Shown piece by piece: positions 27,601 to 36,259 of a stretch of DNA of 64,000 nt. The notes below the pieces were generated by a model. The model was not told the origin of the DNA. It saw nothing but the letters and a program-made list of their open reading frames with translations, and did not search any database. Every line of letters starts with the position of its first letter. The stretch's first letter is position 1. The stretch spans positions 62,001 to 126,000 of the forward strand of contig NZ_JAKREU010000010.1 in NCBI RefSeq assembly GCF_022664435.1. Reading direction: 5' to 3'. The DNA comes from Sphingomonas panni (lineage in GTDB: Bacteria > Pseudomonadota > Alphaproteobacteria > Sphingomonadales > Sphingomonadaceae). Position numbers and translations under genes: made by a program.

Positions 27601-28181
27601 GCCGGCAGGCTCGCTGCGATCCCTGCGTCGTTCAGGAAATTGGCGAGCATGGCATGGCCATGTTCGGTGGCGATGCTCTCCGGGTGGAACTGCACACCGT
27701 GGATGGGGAGTTCGCGATGCCGGAACCCCATGACGCTGCCGTCCGACGCGCTGGCGTTGACCGCGAGCATGTCGGGAATGTCGGTCACGATCAACGAGTG
27801 GTAGCGCGTCGCGGTGAAGGGCGAGGGGAGGCCGGCGAACACGCCGGTGCCGTCATGCTCGATCGGCGAGGTCTTGCCGTGCATCAGCCCGCCGCGCACG
27901 ACCTTTCCGCCGAAATGCTGGCCGATCGCCTGATGACCCAGGCAGACGCCGAGCAGCGGGCGCTGCGCCTCGGCACAGGCGGCCACGAGGTCGAGCGAGA
28001 CGCCGGCTTCGGTCGGGGTGCAGGGGCCGGGGGAGATCAGGAATCCCTGCGCATTGCTGTTCAATGCGTCGGCAGCGGTCAGGCTGTCGTTGCGCTCGAC
28101 GCGGACCTCGACGCCCAGCTCCATCAGGTAATGGACCAGGTTCCAGGTGAAGCTGTCGTAATTGTCGATGACGAGGATCAT
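27597..28181 (-). CDS. trpG: Anthranilate synthase glutamine amidotransferase subunit
   Basis: A 194-residue class I amidotransferase that supplies ammonia to TrpE. The triad is Cys in [10 protein letters not shown] and the His/Glu pair in [12 protein letters not shown]. It may also serve para-aminobenzoate synthesis, as many single copies do. trpE is not in the window. There is no ribosome-binding site at usual spacing: a promoter-like TTGCAC-N16-TATGGC ends only six bases before the ATG, so the message may be leaderless. No leader peptide or attenuator is seen. It is the first gene of the block. Confident in function. Confidence 0.95.
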   Translation of the reverse strand: MILVIDNYDSFTWNLVHYLMELGVEVRVERNDSLTAADALNSNAQGFLISPGPCTPTEAGVSLDLVAACAEAQRPLLGVCLGHQAIGQHFGGKVVRGGLMHGKTSPIEHDGTGVFAGLPSPFTATRYHSLIVTDIPDMLAVNASASDGSVMGFRHRELPIHGVQFHPESIATEHGHAMLANFLNDAGIAASLPA

Positions 28182-28187
28182 GGCACC

Positions 28188-28215
28188 GCCATAGCGTCCT
28201 GCGGGCGCGGTGCAA
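28188..28215 (-). promoter_or_regulatory. Candidate promoter of the trpG operon
   Basis: On the minus strand TTGCAC (28215-28210) and TATGGC (28193-28188) are 16 bases apart. The ATG follows the -10 by six bases, so the start site would fall on or next to the start codon. Confidence 0.4.
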
Positions 28216-28291
28216 CGGGGACGAAATCTTCGCGTTCATGTTCTGGTCATCGGTGCGGTCGCGTATGGATGCCGGGCAAGGAGATAGGGTT

Positions 28292-28699
28292 ATGGTGCGT
28301 TGGGTGTTGGCGGGACTGGCCCTGGCAGTCGGAGCGCCGGCGATGGCGCAGGATACGCCGCCCGAACCGCCGCCGCAGCGGGTGCGCAACGCCACCGTCT
28401 ATGGCGAGGAAGCCTGTCCCAAGCCGACCAGCGACGACGAGATCGTGGTGTGCGCACGGCTGGGCGAGAATGAGCGCTATCGCATCCCCAAGCGGTTTCG
28501 TGCGCCGCCGGACAAGTCGTCGGCCGGCTCCAGCTGGGCGATGCGGGCCGACAGCGCGATGGAAGAGGCGCGGATCGGGCGGCCCAACAGCTGTTCGGTG
28601 GTCGGCACCGGCGGGCAGACCGGCTGTACCCAGGCGATGCTGCGCCAATGGTTCGCATGGCGGCGCGACCAGCAGGCGACGCAGAGCCAGATCCCCTGA
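28292..28699 (+). CDS. Small exported protein of unknown function
   Basis: A 135-residue protein with a Sec signal (MVRWVLAGLALAVGAPAMA) cleaved near residue 19. The mature part has four cysteines and the stretch SDDEIVVCARLGENERYRIP, a pattern I recall from several uncharacterised sphingomonad proteins. It is probably periplasmic. The ATG at 28292 has AAGGAG seven bases upstream, which decides the start. It is divergent from trpG and convergent with the diguanylate cyclase, so the context gives no role. It is a real gene by start site, signal peptide and codon use; function unknown. Confidence 0.75.
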   Translation: MVRWVLAGLALAVGAPAMAQDTPPEPPPQRVRNATVYGEEACPKPTSDDEIVVCARLGENERYRIPKRFRAPPDKSSAGSSWAMRADSAMEEARIGRPNSCSVVGTGGQTGCTQAMLRQWFAWRRDQQATQSQIP

Positions 28700-28703
28700 C
28701 GAG

Positions 28704-29864
28704 TCAGGCGGCGTCGTCCATCCGGCCGAGGCTGTCTTCGTACCGGAATGCCCGCCCGGTCCGTTTCGAGGCATAGAGCGCGGCATCGGCATGGTGTCGC
28801 AGCTGATCGACGCTCGCCGCATCCTCGGGCAGACAGGCATAGCCGACGCTGGCGGTGACCGGCGCGACCATATCGGGTGCGATTCGGTAGGGTGGGCTCG
28901 ACAGCGTTTCGCGGATGCGTTCGGCAAGTGCAGCCGCGGCTTCGGGCGGGAGGTGGCGGACCGCTACCATGAACTCGTCGCCCCCCAGCCGGGCGATGAA
29001 CGCCTGGTCGGGCGATGCCTGTCGCAAGCGTTGCGCGACCTCCACCAGCACGGCATCTCCCGCCGCATGGCCGTAGCGGTCGTTCACGGGCTTGAACCCG
29101 TCGAGATCGATACAGACAAGCGCCACCGGTTCGATCGAGCGGTCATCGAAACGCGCCAGCACTTCGTTCAGGCCGTGACGATTGACGAGGCCGGTCAGCG
29201 GATCATGGCCGGCGAGGTGGCGGTTGTGCTCGGCCGCCTCCAGCGAATTCGCCAAAATCCGCCCGAAATTGCCGAGCAGGGCACGCACGCCGATGAACAG
29301 CGGCACCGTCATCGGCAGCAGCAGCCACAGCAGCGGTTCGCGCGACATCGCAAGCCCGATCTTCAGCGGCAGGTCGCACAGGATCATCATCAGCGTCGCC
29401 ATGCGCGGCATGGCGTAGTTGCGTGCGCAGATCGGCGCGACCAGCCCGAGGACGAATGCCGTCGCAAGGGTCATCAGCACCACGTCGCCGGTGCGGGTGA
29501 TGACGAAGGCGGAAAGTCCCTGCAGGGCGCACCAGCCGAGCGACAGCCGCATTGACCGTTCGATTGTCGGTCGAGCGCCGGCGCGGTATGCGTGGCGCGC
29601 CTGGCGAAGGGCTTCGAGGCGGAGCGCCAGCAGGATCAGTTCGGCGGCAAAGACCAGCCAGAAGATCGGTTGGCCGGTGCGAAGCGCCGCCGCGACGCCG
29701 ATCGAAATGCCGGTCAGCGCGGCCATGACGACGACCGACGGCGCGGACAGCGCACAGGCGTACAGCATCGGGCGGGCCGTATCCGGTACCTTTACGACCG
29801 GATCGGCCAGCCAGGCGAGGATCGGATTGTTGCCCGACAGCCGGGCCTGGCGTTGGTAGTCCAT
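28704..29864 (-). CDS. Membrane diguanylate cyclase (GGDEF)
   Basis: A 386-residue enzyme that should make cyclic di-GMP. About the first 200 residues hold some six membrane helices in an unclassified sensor. After it comes a GGDEF domain starting near HDPLTGLVNRHGLNEV, with the active site RLGGDEFMV. The allosteric inhibition site (RxxD five residues before GGDEF) is absent; PDQA stands there, so product inhibition is not expected by that route. There is no EAL domain. It stands alone between convergent neighbours. Confident in class; the signal is unknown. Confidence 0.93.
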   Translation of the reverse strand: MDYQRQARLSGNNPILAWLADPVVKVPDTARPMLYACALSAPSVVVMAALTGISIGVAAALRTGQPIFWLVFAAELILLALRLEALRQARHAYRAGARPTIERSMRLSLGWCALQGLSAFVITRTGDVVLMTLATAFVLGLVAPICARNYAMPRMATLMMILCDLPLKIGLAMSREPLLWLLLPMTVPLFIGVRALLGNFGRILANSLEAAEHNRHLAGHDPLTGLVNRHGLNEVLARFDDRSIEPVALVCIDLDGFKPVNDRYGHAAGDAVLVEVAQRLRQASPDQAFIARLGGDEFMVAVRHLPPEAAAALAERIRETLSSPPYRIAPDMVAPVTASVGYACLPEDAASVDQLRHHADAALYASKRTGRAFRYEDSLGRMDDAA

Positions 29865-29923
29865 CCGATCGATCCCGAACGCATGCGATCGGTTACGATA
29901 GGGCGCAAAACCCTTTCAATCTG

Positions 29924-30073
29924 TTAATCCGGCTTGCCGGTGCGACGGCAACGGTCCGAGCAATAGACGACGTTGTCCCAGTCGCGTTCCCACTTCTTGC
30001 GCCACGCGAACGGGCGCTGGCACACCGGGCAGACCTTGGTCGGCAGGTCGCGCTTGGCGACCCCCCGCGGCAT
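29924..30073 (-). CDS. DUF2256 small zinc-ribbon-like protein
   Basis: A 49-residue basic protein of the DUF2256 family. It carries two CxxC-type pairs (VCPVCQRPF and YCSDRCRR) expected to bind one zinc, and a tryptophan-rich middle (WRKKWERDW). The ATG overlaps the aroB stop by one base (TGATG), so it is made with the shikimate enzymes. Its role is unknown; a nucleic-acid or protein-contact function is only a guess from charge and fold. It is too short for most gene finders but the motif is clear. Confidence 0.85.
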   Translation of the reverse strand: MPRGVAKRDLPTKVCPVCQRPFAWRKKWERDWDNVVYCSDRCRRTGKPD

Positions 30074-31173
30074 CAGCGGGGCTGCCGGTCGAGGAAGGCC
30101 GCGACCTGTCCCAGATCGACCGAGCGGTCGAGATAGGTCTGGCCGATGCCGCGCGCGAGGAGGAAGGGCAGGGTGCCGCCCTCGCGCTTCTTGTCGTGGA
30201 GCATATGCCCGACCAGCGTCTCGCCCGTGGCGGTGATGCCGGCGGCGGCGAGGCCGTCGGGCAGGCCGGCGTTGCGCAGATGCGCCGCGACCCGGTCGGC
30301 ATCCTCGGCACGGCACAGCCCCTGTTCGGCGCTGTAGGCAAAGGCCAGCGCCATACCGGCCGCGACCCCCTCGCCATGCAGCAGCGATCCGTCGAAGCCG
30401 GCTTCGGCCTCCAGCGCATGGCCGAAGGTATGGCCGAGGTTCAATAATGCGCGCGTGCCGGTCGTCTCGCGTTCGTCCGCGCCGACGATCCGCGCCTTGG
30501 CCGAAACCGAGCGTGCGATGGCATGGGCGCGCGCCGCAGGATCGCCGAGCAGCAGCGCGGTGCCGTGTGATTCGCACCATGCAAAGAAGTCCGGGTCGTC
30601 GATCAGCCCGTATTTCACGACCTCGGCATAGCCGGCGCGGACTTCGCGGGGGGCAAGCGTGTCGAGCGTCGTCGGGTCGATCAGCACGAGCGCGGGCTGA
30701 TGAAAGGCGCCGACGAGGTTCTTGCCGGCGCGGGTGTTGATCCCGGTCTTTCCACCGACCGACGAATCGACCTGCGCGAGGAGGGTCGTCGGCACCTGTA
30801 CGAAGCCGCAGCCGCGCTTCAGGATCGCGGCGGCGAAGCCGACCAGATCGCCGATCACCCCGCCGCCCAGCGCGACGATATGGTCGCCCCGCTCGACGCC
30901 GAGCGCCAGCAGCGAATCGAGCAGCGATTCGAGCGTCGCCCAGCTCTTGGACCGTTCGCCTGCCGGAATCTCGATCGCCTCGCTGGCGATGCCGGAGGCC
31001 GCAAGGGAGTCGCGAAGCGTGGCGAGGTGCATCGGCACCTGCGCATCGGCGACGATCACCATCCGCCGTCCGCGCGCGATCGGCCCCAGATGATCGCCCG
31101 CGCGCGCCAGCACGCCGTCCTCGATCACGATGTCGTAGCTGCGGGTGCCGAGGTCGACGGGGATGACGGTCAT
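30073..31173 (-). CDS. aroB: 3-Dehydroquinate synthase
   Basis: A 366-residue AroB that converts DAHP to 3-dehydroquinate, the second step of the shikimate pathway, with NAD and a divalent metal. Key segments are [41 protein letters not shown] and the metal-binding [12 protein letters not shown]. It is cytoplasmic. The ATG overlaps the aroK stop by four bases; the stop overlaps the DUF2256 gene by one. The aroK-aroB pair is standard. Confident. Confidence 0.97.
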   Translation of the reverse strand: MTVIPVDLGTRSYDIVIEDGVLARAGDHLGPIARGRRMVIVADAQVPMHLATLRDSLAASGIASEAIEIPAGERSKSWATLESLLDSLLALGVERGDHIVALGGGVIGDLVGFAAAILKRGCGFVQVPTTLLAQVDSSVGGKTGINTRAGKNLVGAFHQPALVLIDPTTLDTLAPREVRAGYAEVVKYGLIDDPDFFAWCESHGTALLLGDPAARAHAIARSVSAKARIVGADERETTGTRALLNLGHTFGHALEAEAGFDGSLLHGEGVAAGMALAFAYSAEQGLCRAEDADRVAAHLRNAGLPDGLAAAGITATGETLVGHMLHDKKREGGTLPFLLARGIGQTYLDRSVDLGQVAAFLDRQPR

Positions 31174-31721
31174 TGGCCGATGGCTTTCAGGATGGCGGAA
31201 ACGGTGGCGTCGTGCGGCGCGTGCTGGCTGACGATATGGATCGGCGCAAGGGCGTAGACCGGGTTTCGCACGCGGGCGAGCTCGGTCAGCACCTTTTCCG
31301 GGTCCTTGCCGCGCAGCAGCGGGCGGGTATCGCGACGGCGTACCCGGTCGGCCAGGACGGCGGGGGAGGCGTCGAGCCAGATCGCCAGCGCCTGATCGAG
31401 GATAAGGTCGCGGGTGTCCGCCTGCATGAAGGCACCGCCGCCGGTGGCGATCACCTTAGGCGTGCCGTCGATCAGCCGGGCGATGACGCGGCGTTCACCG
31501 TCGCGGAAATGATTTTCGCCGAAGCGTTCGAAGATTTCGGCGATGGTCATGCCGGCGGCATGTTCGATTTCGTTGTCGGCATCGACGAAATCGAGCTTCA
31601 TCCGCTGCGCCAGGCGGCGGCCGACGGTCGATTTGCCGACGCCCATCAACCCGACCAGCACGATCGGGCGGCCGGTCCAGCGGGGGGCGGGTTGAGGCAG
31701 GGAGTCTTGAATTTGCAGCAT
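31170..31721 (-). CDS. aroK: Shikimate kinase
   Basis: A 183-residue shikimate kinase that phosphorylates shikimate with ATP. The P-loop is [11 protein letters not shown]. DxD-like FVDADNEIE, the shikimate-binding GGGAF and the lid DTRPLLRG are present. The ATG at 31721 has no ribosome-binding site. A TTGCCC-N17-TATAGC promoter ends ten bases before it, so a nearly leaderless transcript is likely. A TTG at 31760 is in frame but lies inside that promoter. The gene starts the aroK-aroB-DUF2256 operon. Confidence 0.95.
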   Translation of the reverse strand: MLQIQDSLPQPAPRWTGRPIVLVGLMGVGKSTVGRRLAQRMKLDFVDADNEIEHAAGMTIAEIFERFGENHFRDGERRVIARLIDGTPKVIATGGGAFMQADTRDLILDQALAIWLDASPAVLADRVRRRDTRPLLRGKDPEKVLTELARVRNPVYALAPIHIVSQHAPHDATVSAILKAIGQ

Positions 31722-31731
31722 TGCGGGAGGG

Positions 31732-31760
31732 GCTATACAGCCGCCCCGCGGATCGGGCAA
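31732..31760 (-). promoter_or_regulatory. Candidate sigma-70 promoter of aroK-aroB, leaderless
   Basis: On the minus strand TTGCCC (31760-31755), a 17-base spacer and TATAGC (31737-31732) precede the aroK ATG at 31721 by ten bases. The expected start site is within about three bases of the ATG. Confidence 0.5.
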
Positions 31761-31813
31761 AAGGCGCGTCGCCGTATTTTTCCTGGCCCATCGTATTCGG
31801 GACGATCTGATCC

Positions 31814-31951
31814 ATGTCGCGTTCGCTTGTCATTCTCCTCGTCGTCGTCGTCGCGCTGGTCGCGGGCATGTTCGTTCTGGCGGGACGGTCGACCGAGCAG
31901 CAGCCGACCCAGATCGAAAAGGCGGTTTCGCTTGAAAACCTCGCCAACTGA
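31814..31951 (+). CDS. Small single-pass membrane protein
   Basis: A 45-residue protein with one hydrophobic helix right after the start (VILLVVVVALVAGMFVLA) and a short polar tail ending in ENLAN. It is probably anchored in the inner membrane with the tail outside. It overlaps the next gene by 20 bases, so the two are likely made together. A weak ribosome site (GGACGA) precedes the ATG. Divergent from aroK by 92 bases. I do not recognise a family; it is supported by the helix, the coupling and the absence of another frame here. Confidence 0.6.
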   Translation: MSRSLVILLVVVVALVAGMFVLAGRSTEQQPTQIEKAVSLENLAN

Positions 31952-33746
31952 CCGGTTGCGCGTCGGGATCGCCGCCGCCGCGCTGATCGCGGTCGCGGTG
32001 CCGGCGATCGGGCAGGACGTGCCCGAATCGCTGCTGCCGCCGGGTTTCGGCGATGCGCCGGCCCCGGCCCCCACGCCGACCCCGCGCGCCAGCTCCCGCC
32101 CGGTCGCGCCCGGTACGCCGAATTTCGCGCCGGCCGCGCCGATTGTCCAGCCGCTGCCGGGCGTTCCCGGCGTGCCGGGGGCGACCCCGCTGCCGACGCC
32201 CAGCGCGACCGCCACGCCGACCCCGGTCAGCCCGGAAGCGCTGCGCCAATATGAGCTGCCCGATTATGCGCGGCGCTCGACCGCCAGCATCGGTATTGCG
32301 GGGCAAGGCGGCGCGTTCGGCGGCAACGCCTTCGGCACCGGCGACGGTCCGTGGCTGCAACGGATCATGCGCTCGCTCGACGCGCCGATCGTGTCGCGCT
32401 GGGTCTCGATCGCCCTGCGCCGCGCGCTGGTGTCGGATATTGCCACACCGTCGGGCGTCGACGGCGCGGACTTCGCGGCCGAGCGCGCGTGGCTGCTCGT
32501 GCGGATGGGCGAGGCGGCACCCGCCCGCGCGCTGGTCCAGTCGGTCGACATCGACAACTACACGCCGAAGCTCTTTCAGATCGCGATGCAGGCGATGCTG
32601 GCGACCGGCGATCCGGGCGGTCTCTGCCCACTGACCGCGCCGGCGATGCGGGTGTCGAACGAACGCGGCTGGCGGCTGGCCAATGCCATCTGCCTCGGCC
32701 TGTCGGGCGAGGCGGGGCAGGCCGGGCGGATCGTCGATCAGGCCCGGCGACAGGCTCCCGGCGGCGGCGCGATCGACGTCGCGCTCGCCGAAAAGCTGGT
32801 CGGCAAGGGCGCGCAGGGCCGCCGTGCCGCGACGATCGAGTGGGACGGCATCGACCGGCTGACCGCGTGGCGATACGGCATGGCTGCTGCCAGCGCGACG
32901 CCGGTGCCTGCCGGCCTGTTCGGCGGCGTGGGGCCGCAGGTCCGCTACTGGCATGCGACCGCGCCGCAATATGCGCCGAACGTTCGTCTCGCCGATGCGG
33001 ACCTTGCCGCCGCGCAGGGCGTGTTGTCGAGCGAGGCGCTGGTCGACCTTTATGCGCAGCTGACGACGGACGAGGATGCGACCAGCACGCAGACGGCGCT
33101 GGCGACCGATTTGCGTACCGCCTTTACCGGCAGCGATACCGATCGGCTGGCGATGCTGCGCCAGTTCTGGGAACCGGCAATCACTTCCCCGCTCGGCTAT
33201 GCGCGGCGGGTGCTGACCGCGCGGGCGGCGGCGATGATCGCGCCGGTCGCCGATCATGTCGGCGATGCCGATCAGCTGATCGCGTCGATGCTGACCGCCG
33301 GGCTGGACCTGCCGGCGCTGCGCTGGCGCGGGGTCGTGCCGGTCGGCAGCGATGGCTGGGCGATGCTGACGGTGGCCGACCCGATGGGCCGGTCGGTCGC
33401 GCCGGGGGCGGTGTCGGACTATGCCGGGCAGAATATGCGCAAGGGGCAGTTGCTGTTCGCCGCGCTGGCTGGCCTTGGCCGCCTGCCGCGCGATCAGGTG
33501 CAGGGCATGGCGCGCGAACTGAACGTCGCGGTCGGCGCGCGCAATGCGTGGACCGATGCGATCGACCGCGCGGGCGTGAATGGCGAGGGCGGTACGGTGC
33601 TGCTGCTCGCTGCGACCGGAATGCAGACCCCCGACTGGCGCGGCGTGCCGGCCGAGGCGCTGTTCCACATCGTCGCCGCGCTGCGTGCGGCGGGGCGCGA
33701 GGGCGAGGCGCGGATGATCGCGGCGGAAGCGATCGCGCGGTCGTGA
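31932..33746 (+). CDS. Exported alanine-rich protein of unknown function
   Basis: A 604-residue protein starting at TTG with AAAAGG eight bases upstream. It has a signal peptide (RLRVGIAAAALIAVAVPAIG), then a Pro/Ala/Thr-rich linker up to about residue 110. The remainder is an almost entirely helical domain of about 490 residues with many AxxxA-type helices, suggesting a repeat or superhelical fold. No catalytic motif is visible. It overlaps the small membrane protein before it and shares GTGA with the Xer gene after it. I cannot name a family; a periplasmic scaffold is one possible reading, not a claim. Definitely coding. Confidence 0.75.
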   Translation: MKTSPTDRLRVGIAAAALIAVAVPAIGQDVPESLLPPGFGDAPAPAPTPTPRASSRPVAPGTPNFAPAAPIVQPLPGVPGVPGATPLPTPSATATPTPVSPEALRQYELPDYARRSTASIGIAGQGGAFGGNAFGTGDGPWLQRIMRSLDAPIVSRWVSIALRRALVSDIATPSGVDGADFAAERAWLLVRMGEAAPARALVQSVDIDNYTPKLFQIAMQAMLATGDPGGLCPLTAPAMRVSNERGWRLANAICLGLSGEAGQAGRIVDQARRQAPGGGAIDVALAEKLVGKGAQGRRAATIEWDGIDRLTAWRYGMAAASATPVPAGLFGGVGPQVRYWHATAPQYAPNVRLADADLAAAQGVLSSEALVDLYAQLTTDEDATSTQTALATDLRTAFTGSDTDRLAMLRQFWEPAITSPLGYARRVLTARAAAMIAPVADHVGDADQLIASMLTAGLDLPALRWRGVVPVGSDGWAMLTVADPMGRSVAPGAVSDYAGQNMRKGQLLFAALAGLGRLPRDQVQGMARELNVAVGARNAWTDAIDRAGVNGEGGTVLLLAATGMQTPDWRGVPAEALFHIVAALRAAGREGEARMIAAEAIARS

Positions 33747-34651
33747 GCGCACCCGGCAGCGACCGGGTTTTGATCGACCGCTTTCTGGAGATGATGGCGG
33801 CGGAGGCGGGGGCGGCGCGCAATACCCTCGCCGCCTATCGCACCGATTTGTCGCTGGCGTCCGACGCGCTGGGCGGGCGGCTGGCGGGGGCGGATGCGGC
33901 GGCGATCGGGCGGCTGGCCGATGGCTGGGGCGAGCTTGCCAAGGCGACGGTGGCGCGCAAGGCGGCGGCGCTCCGGCGGTTCTTCGCGTTTCTGGCGGAG
34001 GAAGGGCTGCGCGAGGACGATCCGGGCGCAGCACTGCCCCGGCCCGGTACGTCGCGCGGATTGCCGAAGACGCTGTCGAGCGGCGATATCGATGCGATGT
34101 TCGCGGCGATCGACGGGCGGATCGCACGGGTGCCACCCGATCGCAACGACCTGCGCCTGTCCGCGCTGTTCGAGCTGCTATACGGATCGGGGCTGCGCGC
34201 GACCGAGCTGGTGTCGCTGCCGCGCGGGATCATCGCGTCCGACCGGCCGTACATGATCCTGAAGGGCAAGGGCGGGCGCGAGCGGATGGTGCCGCTGTCC
34301 GACCGGTCGCGGGCGGCTGTCGCGCGCTGGCGGGTGCATGTCCCCGCCGACAGCATGTGGCTGTTCCCGTCGGGCAAGGGCCATTTGTCGCGGATGCGGC
34401 TGTACCAGATCGTCCGCGCGCTGGCGGCGGAAGCGGGGATCGCACCCGACCGGATCAGCCCGCACGTGCTGCGCCATGCATTCGCCACGCACCTGCTGGA
34501 AGGCGGCGCGGACCTGCGCGCGCTGCAGGCGATGCTGGGCCATGCCGATATCGCCACGACCGAAATCTATACCCATGTCGATGCGTCGCGGCTGGTGCAG
34601 CTGGTCAACGAACGCCACCCGCTGATTGACGAAGGGCGGACACGGCCATAG
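33743..34651 (+). CDS. Xer-type tyrosine recombinase
   Basis: A 302-residue site-specific recombinase of the XerC/XerD group, which resolves chromosome dimers at dif with FtsK. An N-terminal SAM-like core-binding domain covers about residues 1-90. The catalytic set is Arg in GSGLRATEL, Lys in [10 protein letters not shown], His/Arg in [12 protein letters not shown], His in [12 protein letters not shown] and the nucleophile Tyr in that last motif. The start is GTG overlapping the preceding stop (GTGA). There are no att sites or cargo genes, so it is a housekeeping Xer and not an integrase. XerD is likelier than XerC from the C-terminal motif, but that is not certain. Confidence 0.93.
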   Translation: MSAPGSDRVLIDRFLEMMAAEAGAARNTLAAYRTDLSLASDALGGRLAGADAAAIGRLADGWGELAKATVARKAAALRRFFAFLAEEGLREDDPGAALPRPGTSRGLPKTLSSGDIDAMFAAIDGRIARVPPDRNDLRLSALFELLYGSGLRATELVSLPRGIIASDRPYMILKGKGGRERMVPLSDRSRAAVARWRVHVPADSMWLFPSGKGHLSRMRLYQIVRALAAEAGIAPDRISPHVLRHAFATHLLEGGADLRALQAMLGHADIATTEIYTHVDASRLVQLVNERHPLIDEGRTRP

Positions 34652-34661
34652 GGCGCGGACC

Positions 34662-35609
34662 ATGGCTACCTTCCTTGATTTCGAAAAACCCATCGCCGAG
34701 CTGCAGGCGCGCATCGACGAACTGCGCGATACCGCCGCCGATGGCGAGCTGGACATCGCGACCGAGATCGGGCGGTTGCAGACCAAGTCCGACCGGCTGC
34801 TGCGCGAAACCTATGCCAAGCTGACCCCGTGGCAGAAGACGCAGGTCGCCCGCCACCCGGAACGGCCGCATTTCAAACATTATGTCGCGGGGCTGGTCGA
34901 GGATTTCATGCCGCTGGGCGGCGACCGTGCCTTTGCCGACGATCAGGCGATCCTGGGCGGGATCGGGCGGTTTCGCGGGCGCAAGGTCATGGTGATCGGC
35001 CATGAAAAGGGCGACGACACCGCGACGCGGCTGCGCCACAATTTCGGGATGGGTAAGCCCGAAGGTTACCGCAAGGCGATCCGGCTGATGCAGCTGGCCG
35101 ACCGGTTCGGCTTGCCGGTGGTCACTTTGGTCGATACGTCCGGCGCGTTTCCCGGCATCCAGGCCGAAGAGCGCGGGCAGGCCGAGGCGATCGCGCGCTC
35201 GACCGAAGCGGCGCTGAACCTCGGCGTGCCGATGGTGTCGGCGATCCTGGGCGAGGGTGGTTCGGGCGGCGCGATCGCGCTGGCGGCCGGCAACCGGGTG
35301 CTGATGATGGAACATGCCGTCTACTCGGTGATCTCGCCCGAAGGCTGCGCATCGATCCTGTGGCGCACTGCCGACAAGGCCCCTGAGGCGGCCGAAGCGA
35401 TGCGGGTCACGGCGCAGGACCTGAAGGCGCTGGGCGTGATCGACCGGATCGTGGCCGAACCGCTGGGCGCGGCGCATCGTGATCCGGCAGCGGCGATCGC
35501 GGCGCTGGGCGATGCGATCGATGGCGAACTGAACGGGCTGGTAGCGCAGGACGGGGCGGCGCTGCGCCTGTCGCGGCGGCAGAAGTTTTTGGCGATGGGG
35601 CGGCTGTAG
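34662..35609 (+). CDS. accA: Acetyl-CoA carboxylase carboxyltransferase subunit alpha
   Basis: A 315-residue AccA that, with AccD, moves the carboxyl group from biotin to acetyl-CoA to make malonyl-CoA for fatty-acid synthesis. The N-terminal [38 protein letters not shown] and [12 protein letters not shown] match the family. The cytoplasmic heterotetramer requires accD elsewhere. The ATG at 34662 is used; an in-frame start at 34626 would run into the Xer gene. It lies ten bases after xer, likely in the same transcript. Confident. Confidence 0.97.
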   Translation: MATFLDFEKPIAELQARIDELRDTAADGELDIATEIGRLQTKSDRLLRETYAKLTPWQKTQVARHPERPHFKHYVAGLVEDFMPLGGDRAFADDQAILGGIGRFRGRKVMVIGHEKGDDTATRLRHNFGMGKPEGYRKAIRLMQLADRFGLPVVTLVDTSGAFPGIQAEERGQAEAIARSTEAALNLGVPMVSAILGEGGSGGAIALAAGNRVLMMEHAVYSVISPEGCASILWRTADKAPEAAEAMRVTAQDLKALGVIDRIVAEPLGAAHRDPAAAIAALGDAIDGELNGLVAQDGAALRLSRRQKFLAMGRL

Positions 35610-35713
35610 CATCGGGTGTGCGCGGCCCGGCCAGGGCGATCCCCTTTTGTTCTCTTGAACAGGTCGGGGCGGCGGAACCCCCGTTCCGCCGCCCCGACCG
35701 TTCGAACGCTGTC

Positions 35714-35881
35714 TTACGACGCCTTCATGTTGCTGGTGACGTTGCCGAAGGTGGTCTTCAGTTGGTTGCCGAGGCCCTGCATCGCGGCGATGGCGGCGAC
35801 GGCGATCAGCGCTGCGATCAGGCCGTATTCGATTGCCGTGGCGCCCTTGCTGTTCTTCAGGAAGGTACGGATCTTCTGCAT
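35714..35881 (-). CDS. Flp/Fap-type pilin, first copy
   Basis: A 55-residue prepilin (59 if the ATG at 35893 is used). The leader ends at KNSKG and the mature part begins ATAIEYGLIAALIAV, the Flp signature: cleavage after Gly, Glu at +4 or +5 and Tyr next. One hydrophobic helix forms the fibre core. The inner ATG at 35881 has GGAG six bases upstream and gives the usual MxKIRTFLKN start. No tad assembly genes adjoin it. It lies in tandem with a second pilin at 36.0 kb. The family is certain despite its size. Confidence 0.9.
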   Translation of the reverse strand: MQKIRTFLKNSKGATAIEYGLIAALIAVAAIAAMQGLGNQLKTTFGNVTSNMKAS

Positions 35882-36011
35882 AATCTGCTCCATGGTTCTG
35901 CGTGCTTCAATTCCCGGTCGTTCGAAACCAGGTCTCGTCCGACAGGTGGCAAGTTATTGGGAGCGCGGTTTACAAACGTTTAAAGAATTGGCCGGAAAAT
36001 CATTATGATGG

Positions 36012-36203
36012 TTAACCGCGCGGCCCGGTTTCGGTTACGTTTGTCGCCACGCCGTTCCACATGTCGCTGGTCGTCTTGCCCAGTTGCGTGATCGCCGCGA
36101 TGATGCCGATGACGACCAACGCCATGATCAGCCCGTATTCGATCGCGGTCCCGCCGCGCCGGTCCCGCCACAGGCTGCGCATCCCGCGCAGAGTTGAACG
36201 CAT
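36012..36203 (-). CDS. Flp/Fap-type pilin, second copy
   Basis: A 63-residue prepilin with the same leader logic (RDRRGG/TAIEYGLIMALVV) and a single hydrophobic helix. The ATG at 36203 has AGGAG eight bases upstream. The leader is more basic than in the first copy and the C terminus differs, so the pair are diverged paralogues rather than a recent copy. It sits 118 bases before the first pilin gene on the same strand. A TadE/F- or Flp-type fibre needs tadA-tadV, none of which is in the window. Confidence 0.88.
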   Translation of the reverse strand: MRSTLRGMRSLWRDRRGGTAIEYGLIMALVVIGIIAAITQLGKTTSDMWNGVATNVTETGPRG

Positions 36204-36259
36204 GACCGGTACTCCTGCTGGTCGTATCGCCCGTTCCTATCGCGCATGAGGTTAAGAAA

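Noticed and set aside
31830..34136. 768-codon minus-strand frame across 31.8-34.1 kb
   Set aside because: The plus strand has a signal peptide, overlapping starts and a Xer recombinase with a full catalytic set. The minus frame is Arg/Pro-rich with no motif.
32351..34651. A 766-residue protein ending in the Xer domain
   Set aside because: The part before 33743 is in a frame overlapped by the 604-residue protein and is Arg/Gly-rich. The GTG at 33743 with a GTGA overlap gives a normal-length Xer.
33743..34651. Xer gene as the integrase of a mobile element
   Set aside because: No attachment sites, cargo or composition shift; neighbours are housekeeping genes and the size and motifs are XerC/D-like.
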